64,000 bases of DNA from an uncultured Jannaschia sp. (GTDB lineage Bacteria > Pseudomonadota > Alphaproteobacteria > Rhodobacterales > Rhodobacteraceae): assembly GCF_947494055.1 (NCBI RefSeq), contig NZ_CANLTR010000017.1, positions 1 through 64,000 of the forward strand, read 5' to 3'. Within the stretch, counting starts at the first letter, position 1; the number at the start of each line of letters is the position of its first letter. Below the pieces are notes generated by a model. That model worked only from the letters and a program-made list of their open reading frames with translations, ran no database searches and was not told where the DNA came from. Shown in pieces: positions 1 through 8,387 of this stretch. Made by a program: the position numbers and the translations under genes.

Positions 1-579
1 AGGTGGCGCGAGTATGCTTCGGCTGATCACGCTGATCGAAGAGCCCGACAGCGATCTACCCGAGACGGCACGAGCGACGTTGCAGATCCTCGTGGACCTC
101 CTGCGCCACTTCGATGAGCGGATCGCCGGGCTTGACGCGGAGATCGCTTGTAAAGCGCGGGAGGAAGAGACCGTGCGGCGGCTTGTGACGATCCCGGCAT
201 CGGTCCTCTCATCGCCACTGCGCTGGCGACGCTCGCTCCGCCGCCCGAGCACTTCCATCGCGCGCGCGACTTTGCGGCTTGGTTAGGCCTTACGCCCCGA
301 CAGCACTCGACCGGGGGCAAGCAGCGCCTCGGGGCGACGACCCGGATGGTTGAACGGTCGCTCAGGCAGCTGCTGATCCTGGGTGCCAACAGCGTGGGGA
401 TCAAGCGGCGCACCAATCCCATAGCGCAGCCCGGCACGTGGCTGGGCGGCATGCTTGCGCGCAAGCCGGGCATGCTGGTGCGCGTGGTATTGGCCAACAA
501 ACTGGCGCGGATCGTTTGGGCCTTGATGGCCCGAGGCGGCCTACAGGGCTCCGGTCGCGGCGGCGACATAAGCCGTTAG
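1..579 (+). pseudogene. IS110-family transposase, 5'-truncated by the window edge and frameshifted
   Basis: The C-terminal part of an IS110-type (DEDD/serine) transposase. One frame (from about base 14) gives the middle region with LVDLLRHFDERIAGLDAEI; a second frame carries the transposase_20 part (PEHFHRARDFAAWLGLTPRQ, then RQHSTGGKQRLGATTRM and ARIVWALMARGG) to the stop at 577-579. The break is near base 195-198, where an expected Ile-Pro-Gly-Ile-Gly reads CCCGGC instead of CCCGGGC, a single lost G. The N-terminal catalytic Asp region lies off the window. Bases 580-884 (305 bases) have no gene and look like the 3' end of this element. Confidence 0.8.
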
Positions 580-1281
580 CGATTGAGGACGTTGGAGCGT
601 AGGAGGGCAAGGAGTAGTATGGCGCAGACGTCGTGAGACTGGGTCGGGAGACCGGGTGCGCAACAGAGTGCCTGCGAGCATGCGGCTTTGATCTGGACCC
701 GATCCTCGACCACCATACGGGCCCGCGGCATCGATGGCCGCATCACGAGGCCGGATACATGTCAGCACCCGACAGCACGCTAGGATCGGCTTCGAAGATC
801 CCTCTCGCGCATGGGGCGGTTATACATGTTGCACGGACTCGTACTGGGATTCACAATGACCGGTCAGCGGGATGACCTGGTGGCATGACGCGACCTGCTC
901 CGACTCGTTATCACAGCCTGAGCTGGGCCGCTTACGACGCCGCGCTGCGTGAGCGTGGCTCGATGACGGTCTGTGACGTGACATGCGGCACCGGCAGGCT
1001 GGGCGGCCAGCAGGCCTACAGCGACGAAGCGATCCAAGCGTGCTTGACGATCAAAGTCCTGTTCGGCTTGGCGCTTCGTCAGACGGCGGGCTTCGTCGCG
1101 AGCCTGTTGCGGTTGGCGGAGCTGGACTGAACGTTGCCGGATTACACGACGGTGTGCCGGCGTCAGCGAACCTTGGCGGTCAGGCTGCCTTACCGAGGAT
1201 CGAAGGGGTCGCAGCATCTGTTGGTGGATAGCACCGGGATTAAGGTCCGCGGGGAGGGCGAGTGGCACACCCGCAAGCATG

Positions 1282-1318
1282 CCTCTCGGGATCATGCCTT
1301 GCATGACCCTGTCGGGCC
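1282..1318 (+). repeat. Small palindromic insertion, copy 1, inside the IS5 remnant
   Basis: A roughly 37-40 nt segment separates the transposase codons for EWHTRKH and VWRQVRLSIDE. It begins CCTCTCGGGA, has the stem TCATGC-ctt-GCATGA, and ends CCCTGTCGGGC. The same architecture with different stem bases recurs at 1456 and 1565. Confidence 0.5.
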
Positions 1319-1455
1319 AGCTGGCGGGGCGCGTTTGGCGCCAGGTCCGCCTTAGCATCGACGAGGGTGAGGAGGACTGGGAAAGGCCCCGGTGGGGCGT
1401 TTTCCCGACGAACATTGAGGTCCGGGCGGTCGAGATCACCGGCAGCCACGTGGGC

Positions 1456-1495
1456 CCCTCTCGGCAGATTGCTTCGCAATCGCCTGCCGGGCAAT
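1456..1495 (+). repeat. Small palindromic insertion, copy 2, inside the IS5 remnant
   Basis: A segment of about 41 nt lies between the transposase codons for ITGSHVG and DAPVLPDL. It begins CCCTCTCGGCA, has the stem GATTGC-ttc-GCAATC, and ends GCCTGCCGGGCA. Stem bases differ from copy 1 but remain paired, while both flanks are kept. Confidence 0.55.
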
Positions 1496-1564
1496 GGATG
1501 CACCCGTGTTGCCCGACCTGATCGGTCAGATCCCTGCGAACGAGGAAATCGGCTCCGTCACGGC

Positions 1565-1603
1565 CCCTCCCGGGACATCGCTACGCGATGCCCTGTCGGG
1601 CAG
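1565..1603 (+). repeat. Small palindromic insertion, copy 3, inside the IS5 remnant
   Basis: A segment of about 40 nt separates the codons for SVTA and DGAYDT. It begins CCCTCCCGGGA, has the stem CATCGC-tac-GCGATG, and ends CCCTGTCGGGCAG. Confidence 0.55.
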
Positions 1604-2178
1604 CGGACGGCGCCTACGATACTCGCGGTTGCCACGATGCCATCGCCAACCGCGGCGCCCACGCCGTTATCCCGCCCCGTCGGAACGCGCGGCCATGGAA
1701 GCCGGACACCGCCGGTGCCACAGCCCGGAACGAAGCTCTGCGGGCGTCGAAGTACCTGGGTCGATCCCTCTGGCGACGCCTGACCGGATACCACCGCCGC
1801 AGCCGCGTCGAGACGAAGATGTAATGCATAAACCGAGGGTTCGCGCAGCGAAACCATTGGATCCACGGCTTATAGAGAAGGATTTCGATCGCCAGATCGC
1901 CGAACTCAAGGTCCGCGCCATGCTCAACCCCTATACCGCCCTCGGCATCCCCGTCACGGAACCCTCAGAATAGGTCTGCCCGGGAAAGGGGCAGTTCCAT
2001 CAGAATCCGGGTCGTAAAACAAAGCCCCGCCGCAACTGCAGGGCCTCCATCTCGTCACCCGTGACACCGCCTTCCGTGCCAGGATGGCAGATGGACATGT
2101 TGCCCGAGGACGACGTGCAGAGCTGTTCTAGCGATGGCTTCCCTCTCGGACGGCAACGGGGATACGGGGCACCCCGCT

Positions 2179-3126
2179 TCAGGTTTCGTCCACCGGCGGC
2201 GTGCCGTGGGTGTGGAAGGATTCGATGGTCTTAAGGCCCCATGCCTGCCCCTTCTTCCGCTCGGCTTCGGTCCAGACGATGGGCTCGTGATCCGGCGCCA
2301 GCATCAGGCGCGCGCCGGCATTGGCAAGCTCCACACGGTTTCCCGCAGGTTCCCAGACATAGAGGAAGAACGTTCCCTGGATGGCATGCTTGTGGGGTCC
2401 GGTCTCGATATGGACGCCGTTCTCGAGGAAGATATCGGCGGCGCGCAGGATGTCCTCGCGCTGATCGGTCGCGTAGGTAACGTGGTGCAGGCGGCCGCCG
2501 CCTCGTCCGTGCTCCTCGGTGCAGGCAAGGTCGTAGGTCTTGTTGTTGACCGTGAACCAGCAGCCCCCGATGCGGCCGTTGTCGAGCCGGATCATCTCGG
2601 TGACCCGGCTTCCGAAGGCGACATCCATGAAGCGGCGGAACTCCGACACGTCGTCGGCCAGCAGGTTCACGTGGTCGATGCGTCGCGGACAGGCTCCCTG
2701 GGCGTGGAAGCACGAGGCCATGTTCTTGAGCGCGGGGCGGTCGTCGGCCTCGGGCTCGACGCGCCTCGTGTCGTAGTAGAGCTCGAAGACATGGCCGAAC
2801 GGGTCCTCGAAGCGGAAGGCGCGGCCGTGGCCGGCATCCCCGTCGGTCCAGCCATGCGTCGGATACTCCGCCGCCTCGATCGCCGCGACGCGACGCGCCA
2901 GCGCCTCGGGGCTCGCGGCGCGGTAGCCGATATGGCCGACGCCGGTGGTCTCGCTGCGGGTCAGCTTGAGCGTGTGGAACTCGTAGTCGTCCCAGGCCCG
3001 AAGCCAAGCCACGCCGTCCTCGACGAGCGAAGCCTTGAGCCCGTAGACCCGGGTGAAGAAGTCGAGGCTGTCGTCGAAGCGGTCGGTCAGGATCTCGACA
3101 TGGCCGAGATGGGCGATGTCGCTCAT
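2179..3126 (-). CDS. Extradiol (catechol 2,3-dioxygenase-type) ring-cleavage dioxygenase
   Basis: A 315-residue two-domain vicinal-oxygen-chelate protein. The N-terminal VOC module starts GHVEILTDRFDDSLDFF. The C-terminal catalytic module carries the three Fe(II)-ligand contexts of type I extradiol enzymes in order: IDHVNLL, LHHVTYATD and GNRVELANA. The C-terminus reads KTIESFHTHGTP, as in catechol 2,3-dioxygenases. It should meta-cleave a catechol to a hydroxymuconic semialdehyde in the cytoplasm; the exact substrate is not readable. The start at 3126 begins right where VOC homology begins; an upstream extension to 3225 would add an unrelated Arg-rich stretch and cross the TGTATACA site. It diverges from the GntR regulator and neighbours a LigM-like O-demethylase, suggesting that the product of demethylation is its substrate. 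Confidence 0.8.
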   Translation of the reverse strand: MSDIAHLGHVEILTDRFDDSLDFFTRVYGLKASLVEDGVAWLRAWDDYEFHTLKLTRSETTGVGHIGYRAASPEALARRVAAIEAAEYPTHGWTDGDAGHGRAFRFEDPFGHVFELYYDTRRVEPEADDRPALKNMASCFHAQGACPRRIDHVNLLADDVSEFRRFMDVAFGSRVTEMIRLDNGRIGGCWFTVNNKTYDLACTEEHGRGGGRLHHVTYATDQREDILRAADIFLENGVHIETGPHKHAIQGTFFLYVWEPAGNRVELANAGARLMLAPDHEPIVWTEAERKKGQAWGLKTIESFHTHGTPPVDET

Positions 3127-3216
3127 GCCGCCGCCCCGCTTTGCATCCGCCCTCGTTCCGTCGCCATCTCGCCGCCCCGTTCCGAATGCAAATCTGCTAT
3201 CAGTCCGGTGCCGGCT

Positions 3217-3224
3217 TGTATACA
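3217..3224. promoter_or_regulatory. Putative GntR operator, site 1 (TGTATACA)
   Basis: A perfect 8-bp palindrome in the divergent region between the dioxygenase (start 3126) and the GntR gene (start 3275). The identical octamer lies just before ligM at 4042-4049. Two copies flanking one FadR-type regulator gene suggest its operators. The assignment is by position and repetition only. Confidence 0.55.
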
Positions 3225-3274
3225 TGGATACCCGGCGATCGATCGCGGCCGCGTGGGGTCAGCGGGGAAGGCTC

Positions 3275-3994
3275 ATGGCCACGACGACACAAACCGAACA
3301 TGCGCTCGTCACGCTGCGACAGCGGATACTCGGGGGCCAGTATCCCGGGGGCGCCCGCCTGTTCGAGGTGGCGCTGGCCACCGACCTGCGCATCTCGCGG
3401 ACACCCATCCGGGCGGCATTGGCGAAACTGTCGGAGGAGGGCCTGCTCGATCGGCAGACGGGCGGCGGCTTCAGCGTCCGGCGCTTCGATCTGCGCGACG
3501 TCATGGACACGATCGAACTACGCGGCGTGCTCGAGGGCACCGCCGCCCGCCTCGCCGCCGAGAGGGGTGCGATCGAGGGCCCCATGACGGATCTCCGGGA
3601 CGCGACATCGCATCTCGACCGGATCGTATCGAGCGGAGATGGCGGGCTTTCGGAGTACTTACGCTGGAACGCAGCCTTCCACGACGCCCTCGCGCGCCTG
3701 CCCGGTTCCAGCGTGATCGAACGGGAACTGGCCCGGGTCACGGCCCTGCCCTTCGCGTCGCCTTCGGCCTTTCTCGACGAGAGCCTCGAGCCCGCGGACT
3801 TCCGCCATGCGCTCGACGTCGCCCAGGCGCAGCACCGTGCCCTGGTGGAGGCCGTCGAGCAGCGCCAGGGTGCCCGGGCCGAGTGGATCGCGCGCGAACA
3901 CGCAGGCCAGGCCCATCGCAACGTTGCCCGCCTCGCAGGCAACCGGGCATCGCGCGAGAGATGTACGCCTCTGGCGCTGGTGTCGGGACGATGA
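3275..3994 (+). CDS. GntR-family (FadR subfamily, FCD domain) transcriptional regulator
   Basis: A 239-residue protein with an N-terminal winged helix (LVTLRQRILGGQYPGGARL, then RISRTPIRAALAKLSEEGLL, residues about 10-65), followed by an all-helical FCD ligand-binding domain (MDTIELRGVLEGTAARLAAE, and a WNAAFHDAL region with the usual His of the metal/ligand pocket). The ATG at 3275 is preceded by GGGGAAGG. FCD regulators normally repress carboxylate or aromatic-acid catabolism until the substrate binds. Its place between the dioxygenase and the ligM-TRAP operon, with TGTATACA sites in front of both, argues that it controls both. It is probably a local repressor. Confidence 0.85.
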   Translation: MATTTQTEHALVTLRQRILGGQYPGGARLFEVALATDLRISRTPIRAALAKLSEEGLLDRQTGGGFSVRRFDLRDVMDTIELRGVLEGTAARLAAERGAIEGPMTDLRDATSHLDRIVSSGDGGLSEYLRWNAAFHDALARLPGSSVIERELARVTALPFASPSAFLDESLEPADFRHALDVAQAQHRALVEAVEQRQGARAEWIAREHAGQAHRNVARLAGNRASRERCTPLALVSGR

Positions 3995-4041
3995 TCGGGG
4001 GCGAATTATTCGCTTGAGATCGGCCCGCCGCGGAACGATGC

Positions 4042-4049
4042 TGTATACA
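4042..4049. promoter_or_regulatory. Putative GntR operator, site 2 (TGTATACA)
   Basis: The same perfect palindrome as at 3217-3224, 16 bases upstream of the ligM start codon and just before its ribosome binding site (AGGGAGGA, 4054-4061). A bound repressor here would block transcription or initiation of the ligM-dctPQM operon. Confidence 0.6.
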
Positions 4050-4065
4050 CTGCAGGGAGGAACAG

Positions 4066-5481
4066 ATGCCACATAGCCTGACCGAAGCCATCGCGGCCGC
4101 CGGCGATCCGGTGACGATGCTGCGCAACTCGAAGATCGGGATGTACGTCTATCCGGTCGTCGCGCCCGAGTTCTCGAACTGGCGCCTGGAACAGGATGCG
4201 TGGCGCAACGGCGCCGTCCTGTTCGACCAGTCGCACCACATGGACGAACTGATCGTCGAGGGGCCGCAGGCGACCGAGTTCCTGTCCCATCACGGCATCA
4301 ACCGGTTCGACAACTTTCCGACGAACCGCGCCAAGCATTTCGTGCCCGTCACGCCCAATGGCCACGTCATCGGCGACCACATCATCTTCCGCGAGAACGA
4401 GCAGAAATACATCCTCGTCGGCCGCACCCCCACCTCCAACTGGCTGATGTTCGCGGCCAGCTACGGCAAATGGAACGTGCGGCTGCGCTACGATCCCCGG
4501 TCGCCGTCGCGTCCCGAGGGCGAGCGCGTCATCCGCGAGCACTACCGTTACCAGATCCAGGGCCCCGAGGCGCCCGCCGTGCTGGAGAAGATGAACGGCG
4601 GCCCGGTTCCCGACATCAAGTTCTTCCACACCGACACGATCAATGTCGGCTCCAAGCGCGTCTCCGCGCTCCGCCACGGCATGTCCGGCGCGCCGGGGCT
4701 GGAAGTCTGGGGGCCCTACAAGGACAAGGACTACGTCCTCTCCGTCATCATGCAGGCGGCCCACGACGCCGGCGTGAACCTCGTGCGGTGCGGAAGCCGC
4801 GCCTATTCCACCAACACGCTGGAATCGGGCTGGATCCCGTCCCCCCTGCCCGGCATCTACACCGGCGACGGGATGCTGGCGGATTACCGCGACTGGCTCG
4901 GCGCCGACAGCTACGAGGCGGCGGGCGCGATCGGCGGCTCCTTCGTGTCCGACGATATCGAGGATTACTACGTCAATCCGTTCGAGCTGGGCTACGACTT
5001 CTACATCGGCTGGAAGAAGGACGACTTCGTCGGCAAGGCCGCTTTGGAAAAGCTGAAGGACAGCGAGAGCAATCGCAAGAAGGTCACCTTCGAGTGGAAC
5101 CGCGAGGACGTCCTGAAGGTCATCGCCTCCGGGTTCGAGCAGGGCACGCCCTACAAGTGGATCGACTTCCCGCAGCCGAACTACGCCTCCTCCAGCGCCG
5201 ACATGCTGATCGACGAGGCTGGTCAGATGCGCGGCATGTCGATGTTCAACGGCTACAGCTGGAACGAACGCTGCATGCTTAGCCTGGGCGTCGTGGACCG
5301 TTCGATCGAGGTGGGCGACGTGCTGACGCTGAAATGGGGTGAGCCCGAGACCACCGGCAAGACCTCGACCGAGCCGCACCGGCAAGCCGATATCCGCGTC
5401 CGCGTCTCGCCGACGCCCTATGCGCAGCAGGCGCGCGAGACCTACGCCGATAGCTGGCGCACCCGCACCGCCGCGGAGTAG
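4066..5481 (+). CDS. ligM: LigM-like tetrahydrofolate-dependent aromatic O-demethylase
   Basis: A 471-residue GcvT-fold protein, the length of Sphingobium vanillate/3-O-methylgallate O-demethylase LigM and well above DMSP demethylase (DmdA). The N-terminal part carries SNWRLEQDAWRNGAVLFDQS and MDELIVEGPQA, typical of the folate-binding aminomethyltransferase fold. The C-terminal part carries NPFELGYDFYIGWKKDDFVG. The family transfers an aromatic methoxy methyl group to tetrahydrofolate, giving the free phenol and 5-methyl-THF. The start is fixed by AGGGAGGA 5 bases upstream. It leads an operon with a TRAP transporter and faces a ring-cleavage dioxygenase, so a methoxylated catechol or benzoate from lignin is a likely substrate. 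The exact compound (vanillate, 3-O-methylgallate, guaiacol type) is inferred, not visible. Confidence 0.75.
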   Translation: MPHSLTEAIAAAGDPVTMLRNSKIGMYVYPVVAPEFSNWRLEQDAWRNGAVLFDQSHHMDELIVEGPQATEFLSHHGINRFDNFPTNRAKHFVPVTPNGHVIGDHIIFRENEQKYILVGRTPTSNWLMFAASYGKWNVRLRYDPRSPSRPEGERVIREHYRYQIQGPEAPAVLEKMNGGPVPDIKFFHTDTINVGSKRVSALRHGMSGAPGLEVWGPYKDKDYVLSVIMQAAHDAGVNLVRCGSRAYSTNTLESGWIPSPLPGIYTGDGMLADYRDWLGADSYEAAGAIGGSFVSDDIEDYYVNPFELGYDFYIGWKKDDFVGKAALEKLKDSESNRKKVTFEWNREDVLKVIASGFEQGTPYKWIDFPQPNYASSSADMLIDEAGQMRGMSMFNGYSWNERCMLSLGVVDRSIEVGDVLTLKWGEPETTGKTSTEPHRQADIRVRVSPTPYAQQARETYADSWRTRTAAE

Positions 5482-5512
5482 CGTCGCGGGCGGGGCCACG
5501 CGCCCCCTTCGA

Positions 5513-5537
5513 CCGGCCCCCTGGGGAGAGGGGCCGG
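5513..5537. terminator. GC-rich hairpin between ligM and dctP
   Basis: CCGGCCCC pairs with GGGGCCGG across a 9-nt loop in the 78-bp gap after ligM. There is no U-run, so it is more likely a processing or attenuating hairpin than a full terminator. Confidence 0.45.
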
Positions 5538-5559
5538 CGCAACAGACAGGGAGGAAGTC

Positions 5560-6540
5560 ATGAATATCCGCATAATTCTCGCAGGTGCGACAGCCGCCTG
5601 CGTCCTGGGGCTTGCCGCCCAGGCGCAGGAGCTGAAGTTCGCGAACTTCACGCCGCCGTTCCACACCATCAACGCGTCGGTCATCGAGACGCTGAACGCC
5701 GCTATCTCCGACGCGACCGGAGGAGACACGAGCGTGCGCGGCTACCACGGCGGCGAGCTCGGCGCCGGCCCGGTGGAGCAGTACGTGCGCGCCGTCCAAG
5801 GCGTGGCCGACATGGTCTGGGGCCTGCCGGGATACACGTCGTCGCAGTTCGAGCGGACGATGCTCGTCGAGCTGCCCGACGCCATCCCGCTCGACAAGCC
5901 GGGCTACGAGTCGCTCTGGGCCGCCTTTGACGAGAACCTCGCGGACGAGTTCCCGGCCACCGTCCCGCTGGCGCTCTGGACCTCGGAGCCCAACATCTTC
6001 ATCATGAAAGACCACGACATCCGCTCGCCCGCCGATGTCGAGGGACTGAAGCTTCGCGTCGCGGGCGCGACCTCGGCCGAGGTGATCGAGGCCCTCGGCG
6101 GAACGCCGGTGCAGATGCCGATCAACCAGGTCTACAACGCGCTCCAGACCGGCCTGATCGACGGGGTCGTGACCGGCGCCTCGACGCTCAACGACTTCAA
6201 GCTCGACGAGGTTGCCAACAGCTACACGCTGGGCGCCAATCTCGGACGCCTGAGCTTCTACACGGTGATGAACCAGGGCGCCTACGACTCCCTCTCCGAC
6301 GAGGCGCGCGCCGCGCTGGACGAGGTCGCGGGACCGAACCTGTCGCAGATCGCCGAGGAGGCATGGGACGCGCAGGCCGAGGACGCAATGTCGAAGGCCC
6401 GTGAAAGCGGCGACAATACCGTGATCGACCTGAGCGAGGAGGAGGCGCAGGCCTTCTCCGACGCGGTGGCCGATGTCGTGGATACCTATGTCGCCGACGT
6501 GGGCGGCGAGGCGGCCCTGGCGGCGATGCGAGGCGAGTGA
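5560..6540 (+). CDS. dctP: TRAP transporter substrate-binding protein (DctP family)
   Basis: A 326-residue periplasmic receptor. A signal peptide (MNIRIILAGATAACVLGLAA, cut after AQAQ) is followed by the DctP fold ELKFANFTPP. Other family features are MPINQVYNALQTGLIDGVVT, the conserved segment around the carboxylate-binding Arg (LKLRVAGATSAEVIEALGG), and the FYTVMNQGAYD region. It captures an organic acid for the DctQM membrane pair encoded immediately downstream. Ribosome binding site AGGGAGGAAG lies just before the ATG. Operon position after ligM suggests a methoxylated aromatic acid as ligand. Confidence 0.88.
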   Translation: MNIRIILAGATAACVLGLAAQAQELKFANFTPPFHTINASVIETLNAAISDATGGDTSVRGYHGGELGAGPVEQYVRAVQGVADMVWGLPGYTSSQFERTMLVELPDAIPLDKPGYESLWAAFDENLADEFPATVPLALWTSEPNIFIMKDHDIRSPADVEGLKLRVAGATSAEVIEALGGTPVQMPINQVYNALQTGLIDGVVTGASTLNDFKLDEVANSYTLGANLGRLSFYTVMNQGAYDSLSDEARAALDEVAGPNLSQIAEEAWDAQAEDAMSKARESGDNTVIDLSEEEAQAFSDAVADVVDTYVADVGGEAALAAMRGE

Positions 6541-7038
6541 TTGCGCGCCATCCGTAGACTGGCGGACAGGCTAATCGGCCTGTCCGCCCTCATCGGCGGG
6601 GTCTGCCTTCTGGGCCTGACCGGGGTGATCCTCGTGGACGTCGTCGGGCGCGCCATGGGTGCCCCGCTCTTCGGCAGTCAGGACCTAATCACAATGGGCA
6701 TGGCGCTGCTAGTCTTCGGAGGCATGGCGCTCTGCGACCGCCAGGGCGGGCATATCGCGGTCGACCTGCTCGAGCCGCGCCTCCCGCCCGCTCTGAACCG
6801 GGCGATCGACATCGGCTCGGCGCTGCTGGGCGCAGCCATCTTCCTGCTGATCGCATATACGGTCCACGAATCCGCCAAGCTCAGCCAGATGCTCAACATG
6901 TCGACGAACCTGCTGCGCCTGCCACGCGCCTGGGTCCAGTGGGGGCTGGCGGGCCTGTCGGTCGTCGCGGCCCTGGGAATGCTGCTGCGTGCCGTCGAGC
7001 TAACCGTGACGGGACGCGACGTGAGGAAGGCGCCGTGA
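6541..7038 (+). CDS. dctQ: TRAP transporter small permease (DctQ)
   Basis: A 165-residue protein with four predicted membrane helices (ALIGGVCLLGLTGVILVDVV; LITMGMALLVFGGMALCD; IDIGSALLGAAIFLLIAYTV; WGLAGLSVVAALGMLL), the size and topology of DctQ. The start codon TTG follows the dctP stop with no gap and translation is probably coupled. Its stop is overlapped by the GTG of dctM (GTGA). Confidence 0.85.
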   Translation: MRAIRRLADRLIGLSALIGGVCLLGLTGVILVDVVGRAMGAPLFGSQDLITMGMALLVFGGMALCDRQGGHIAVDLLEPRLPPALNRAIDIGSALLGAAIFLLIAYTVHESAKLSQMLNMSTNLLRLPRAWVQWGLAGLSVVAALGMLLRAVELTVTGRDVRKAP

Positions 7039-8339
7039 GCCTTGGCGCGATCGGCGTCTCGGGCATCGTGGCGTTGCTTGTGCTGCTCCTGATACGCATC
7101 CCCGTCGCCTTCGCCATGTTTCTCGTCGGCTTCCTCGGCCTCTGGATCGTCGACGGCTGGAACACCGCGACGGGGCTGCTGGCCTCGGAGACCTTCACGC
7201 TCGCCTCCATGCCCGAGCTCGTCGTCATTCCCCTCTTCATCCTGATGGGCAACGTCGCCTCCGCAACCGGCATGTCCCGACAGCTCTACGACGCGGCCTA
7301 TGCCATGATCGGCCACGTCCGCGGCGGGCTGGCCTCGGCCACGATCATCGGGTGCGGTGGCTTCGCGGCGCTGTCGGGCTCCTCGGTGGCGTCGGCCCTG
7401 ACGATGGGCAAGGTCTCGCTGCAGGAAATGGAGCGCTTCGACTACGATCCGCGCCTGTCCACCGGCTCCGTCGCGGCGGGCGGAACGCTGGGCATCCTGA
7501 TCCCCCCGTCGACCGGCTTCGTCATCTACGCCATTCTCACCGAGCAGAGCATCGGCCGGCTGTTCATGGCCGGCATCCTGCCGGGGCTCCTGCTCCTGGC
7601 GATGTTCGTCCTCACGGTGCTGCTGATCTGTACGCTTCGACCGGCCTACGGTCCGCGCGGCCCGCGCACCACGTGGCACGAGAAGCGGCGCGCGCTCGTC
7701 GGTGCGCTCCCCATCCTCGCGCTCGTCGTCGTCACCATCGGCGGCATCTACCGCGGCTTCTTCTCGCCAGAGGAGGCCGCGGGCGTGGGGGCTGGGCTCG
7801 CCGTCCTCTACGGCGTCGCCACGCGGCGTCTCACCCTTGCGGAGCTGCGGGACGCCGTGCGCGACAGCGTCGTGACCACCGCGACCGTGATGCTGATCCT
7901 GATCGCGGCACATCTGCTCAACCCGTTCCTCGCGCTGACCCATGTCACGGAATCGGTCGGCAACCTGCTCGCCGCCCTCGACCTGAACGTGCTGGGCACC
8001 CTGCTGTTCATCCTGGCCGTCTACCTGGTGCTCGGCTGTTTTCTGGAGGGGTTCGCGATGCTGGTGCTGACCCTGCCGATCTTCTTTCCCGTCGTGCTGG
8101 AACTCGGGATCGATCCGATCTGGTTCGGCGTGCTGGTCGTCCTGACACTCGAAATGGGGCTGATCTCGCCACCGGTGGGGATCAACGTCTTCATCGTGAA
8201 GTCCGTCGCCGCGGCCGTCCCGCTTGGACAGATCTTCCGCGGGGTCCTGCCGTTCTGGCTGGCGATGATCCTGGCATTGGCGGTGCTGATCGCCTTCCCG
8301 CAGATCTCCCTGTTCCTGCCCAACACCATGTTCGACTGA
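7035..8339 (+). CDS. dctM: TRAP transporter large permease (DctM)
   Basis: A 434-residue, 12-helix integral membrane protein with DctM hallmarks: PVAFAMFLVGFLGLWIVDGW, SGSSVASALTMGKVSLQEM, GGTLGILIPPSTGFVIYAIL and LGCFLEGFAMLVLTLPIFFP. It performs sodium-coupled import of the ligand delivered by DctP. The GTG start at 7035 overlaps the dctQ stop in GTGA, the usual coupling. It is the last gene of the ligM-dctPQM operon. Confidence 0.88.
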   Translation: MSLGAIGVSGIVALLVLLLIRIPVAFAMFLVGFLGLWIVDGWNTATGLLASETFTLASMPELVVIPLFILMGNVASATGMSRQLYDAAYAMIGHVRGGLASATIIGCGGFAALSGSSVASALTMGKVSLQEMERFDYDPRLSTGSVAAGGTLGILIPPSTGFVIYAILTEQSIGRLFMAGILPGLLLLAMFVLTVLLICTLRPAYGPRGPRTTWHEKRRALVGALPILALVVVTIGGIYRGFFSPEEAAGVGAGLAVLYGVATRRLTLAELRDAVRDSVVTTATVMLILIAAHLLNPFLALTHVTESVGNLLAALDLNVLGTLLFILAVYLVLGCFLEGFAMLVLTLPIFFPVVLELGIDPIWFGVLVVLTLEMGLISPPVGINVFIVKSVAAAVPLGQIFRGVLPFWLAMILALAVLIAFPQISLFLPNTMFD

Positions 8340-8340
8340 C

Positions 8341-8357
8341 GGCCCCGCAGCGGGGCC
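8341..8357 (+). terminator. Possible terminator after dctM
   Basis: GGCCCCG-cag-CGGGGCC begins two bases after the dctM stop codon. It is a strong 7-bp stem with a 3-nt loop but lacks a T-tract. Confidence 0.5.
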
Positions 8358-8387
8358 GGAGCCGTATCCACTGCGCCAAGCCGTCCC

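Larger units (their letters stand above)
885..1973 (+). pseudogene. IS5-family transposase remnant with several breaks
   Basis: Pieces of one IS5-type transposase follow each other in different frames. The start MTRPAPTRYHSLSWAAYDAAL at 885 runs to LLRLAELD, where the codon expected to be Trp is TGA at 1128-1130. The same frame continues with PDYTTVCRRQ and LLVDSTGIKVRGEGEWH up to about 1280. A second frame carries EVRAVEITGSHVG, then DAPVLPDLIGQIP, then DGAYDTRGCHDAIANRGAHA and NEALRASKYLGR, and the end carries EKDFDRQIAELKVR and TALGIPVTEPSE with stop TAG at 1971-1973. At least three roughly 40-nt hairpin segments interrupt the coding sequence (1282-1318, 1456-1495, 1565-1603). The gene is dead. 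Confidence 0.8.

Noticed and set aside
2134-4017. Long plus-strand open frame across the dioxygenase and GntR genes
   Set aside because: It is a high-GC shadow: repetitive Arg/Gly/Val content, no domain, and it opposes a real dioxygenase with intact ligand motifs.
4066-5481. DMSP demethylase (DmdA), common in marine roseobacters
   Set aside because: Length (471 versus about 365-370) and local motifs fit LigM; the neighbouring ring-cleavage dioxygenase also favours an aromatic substrate.
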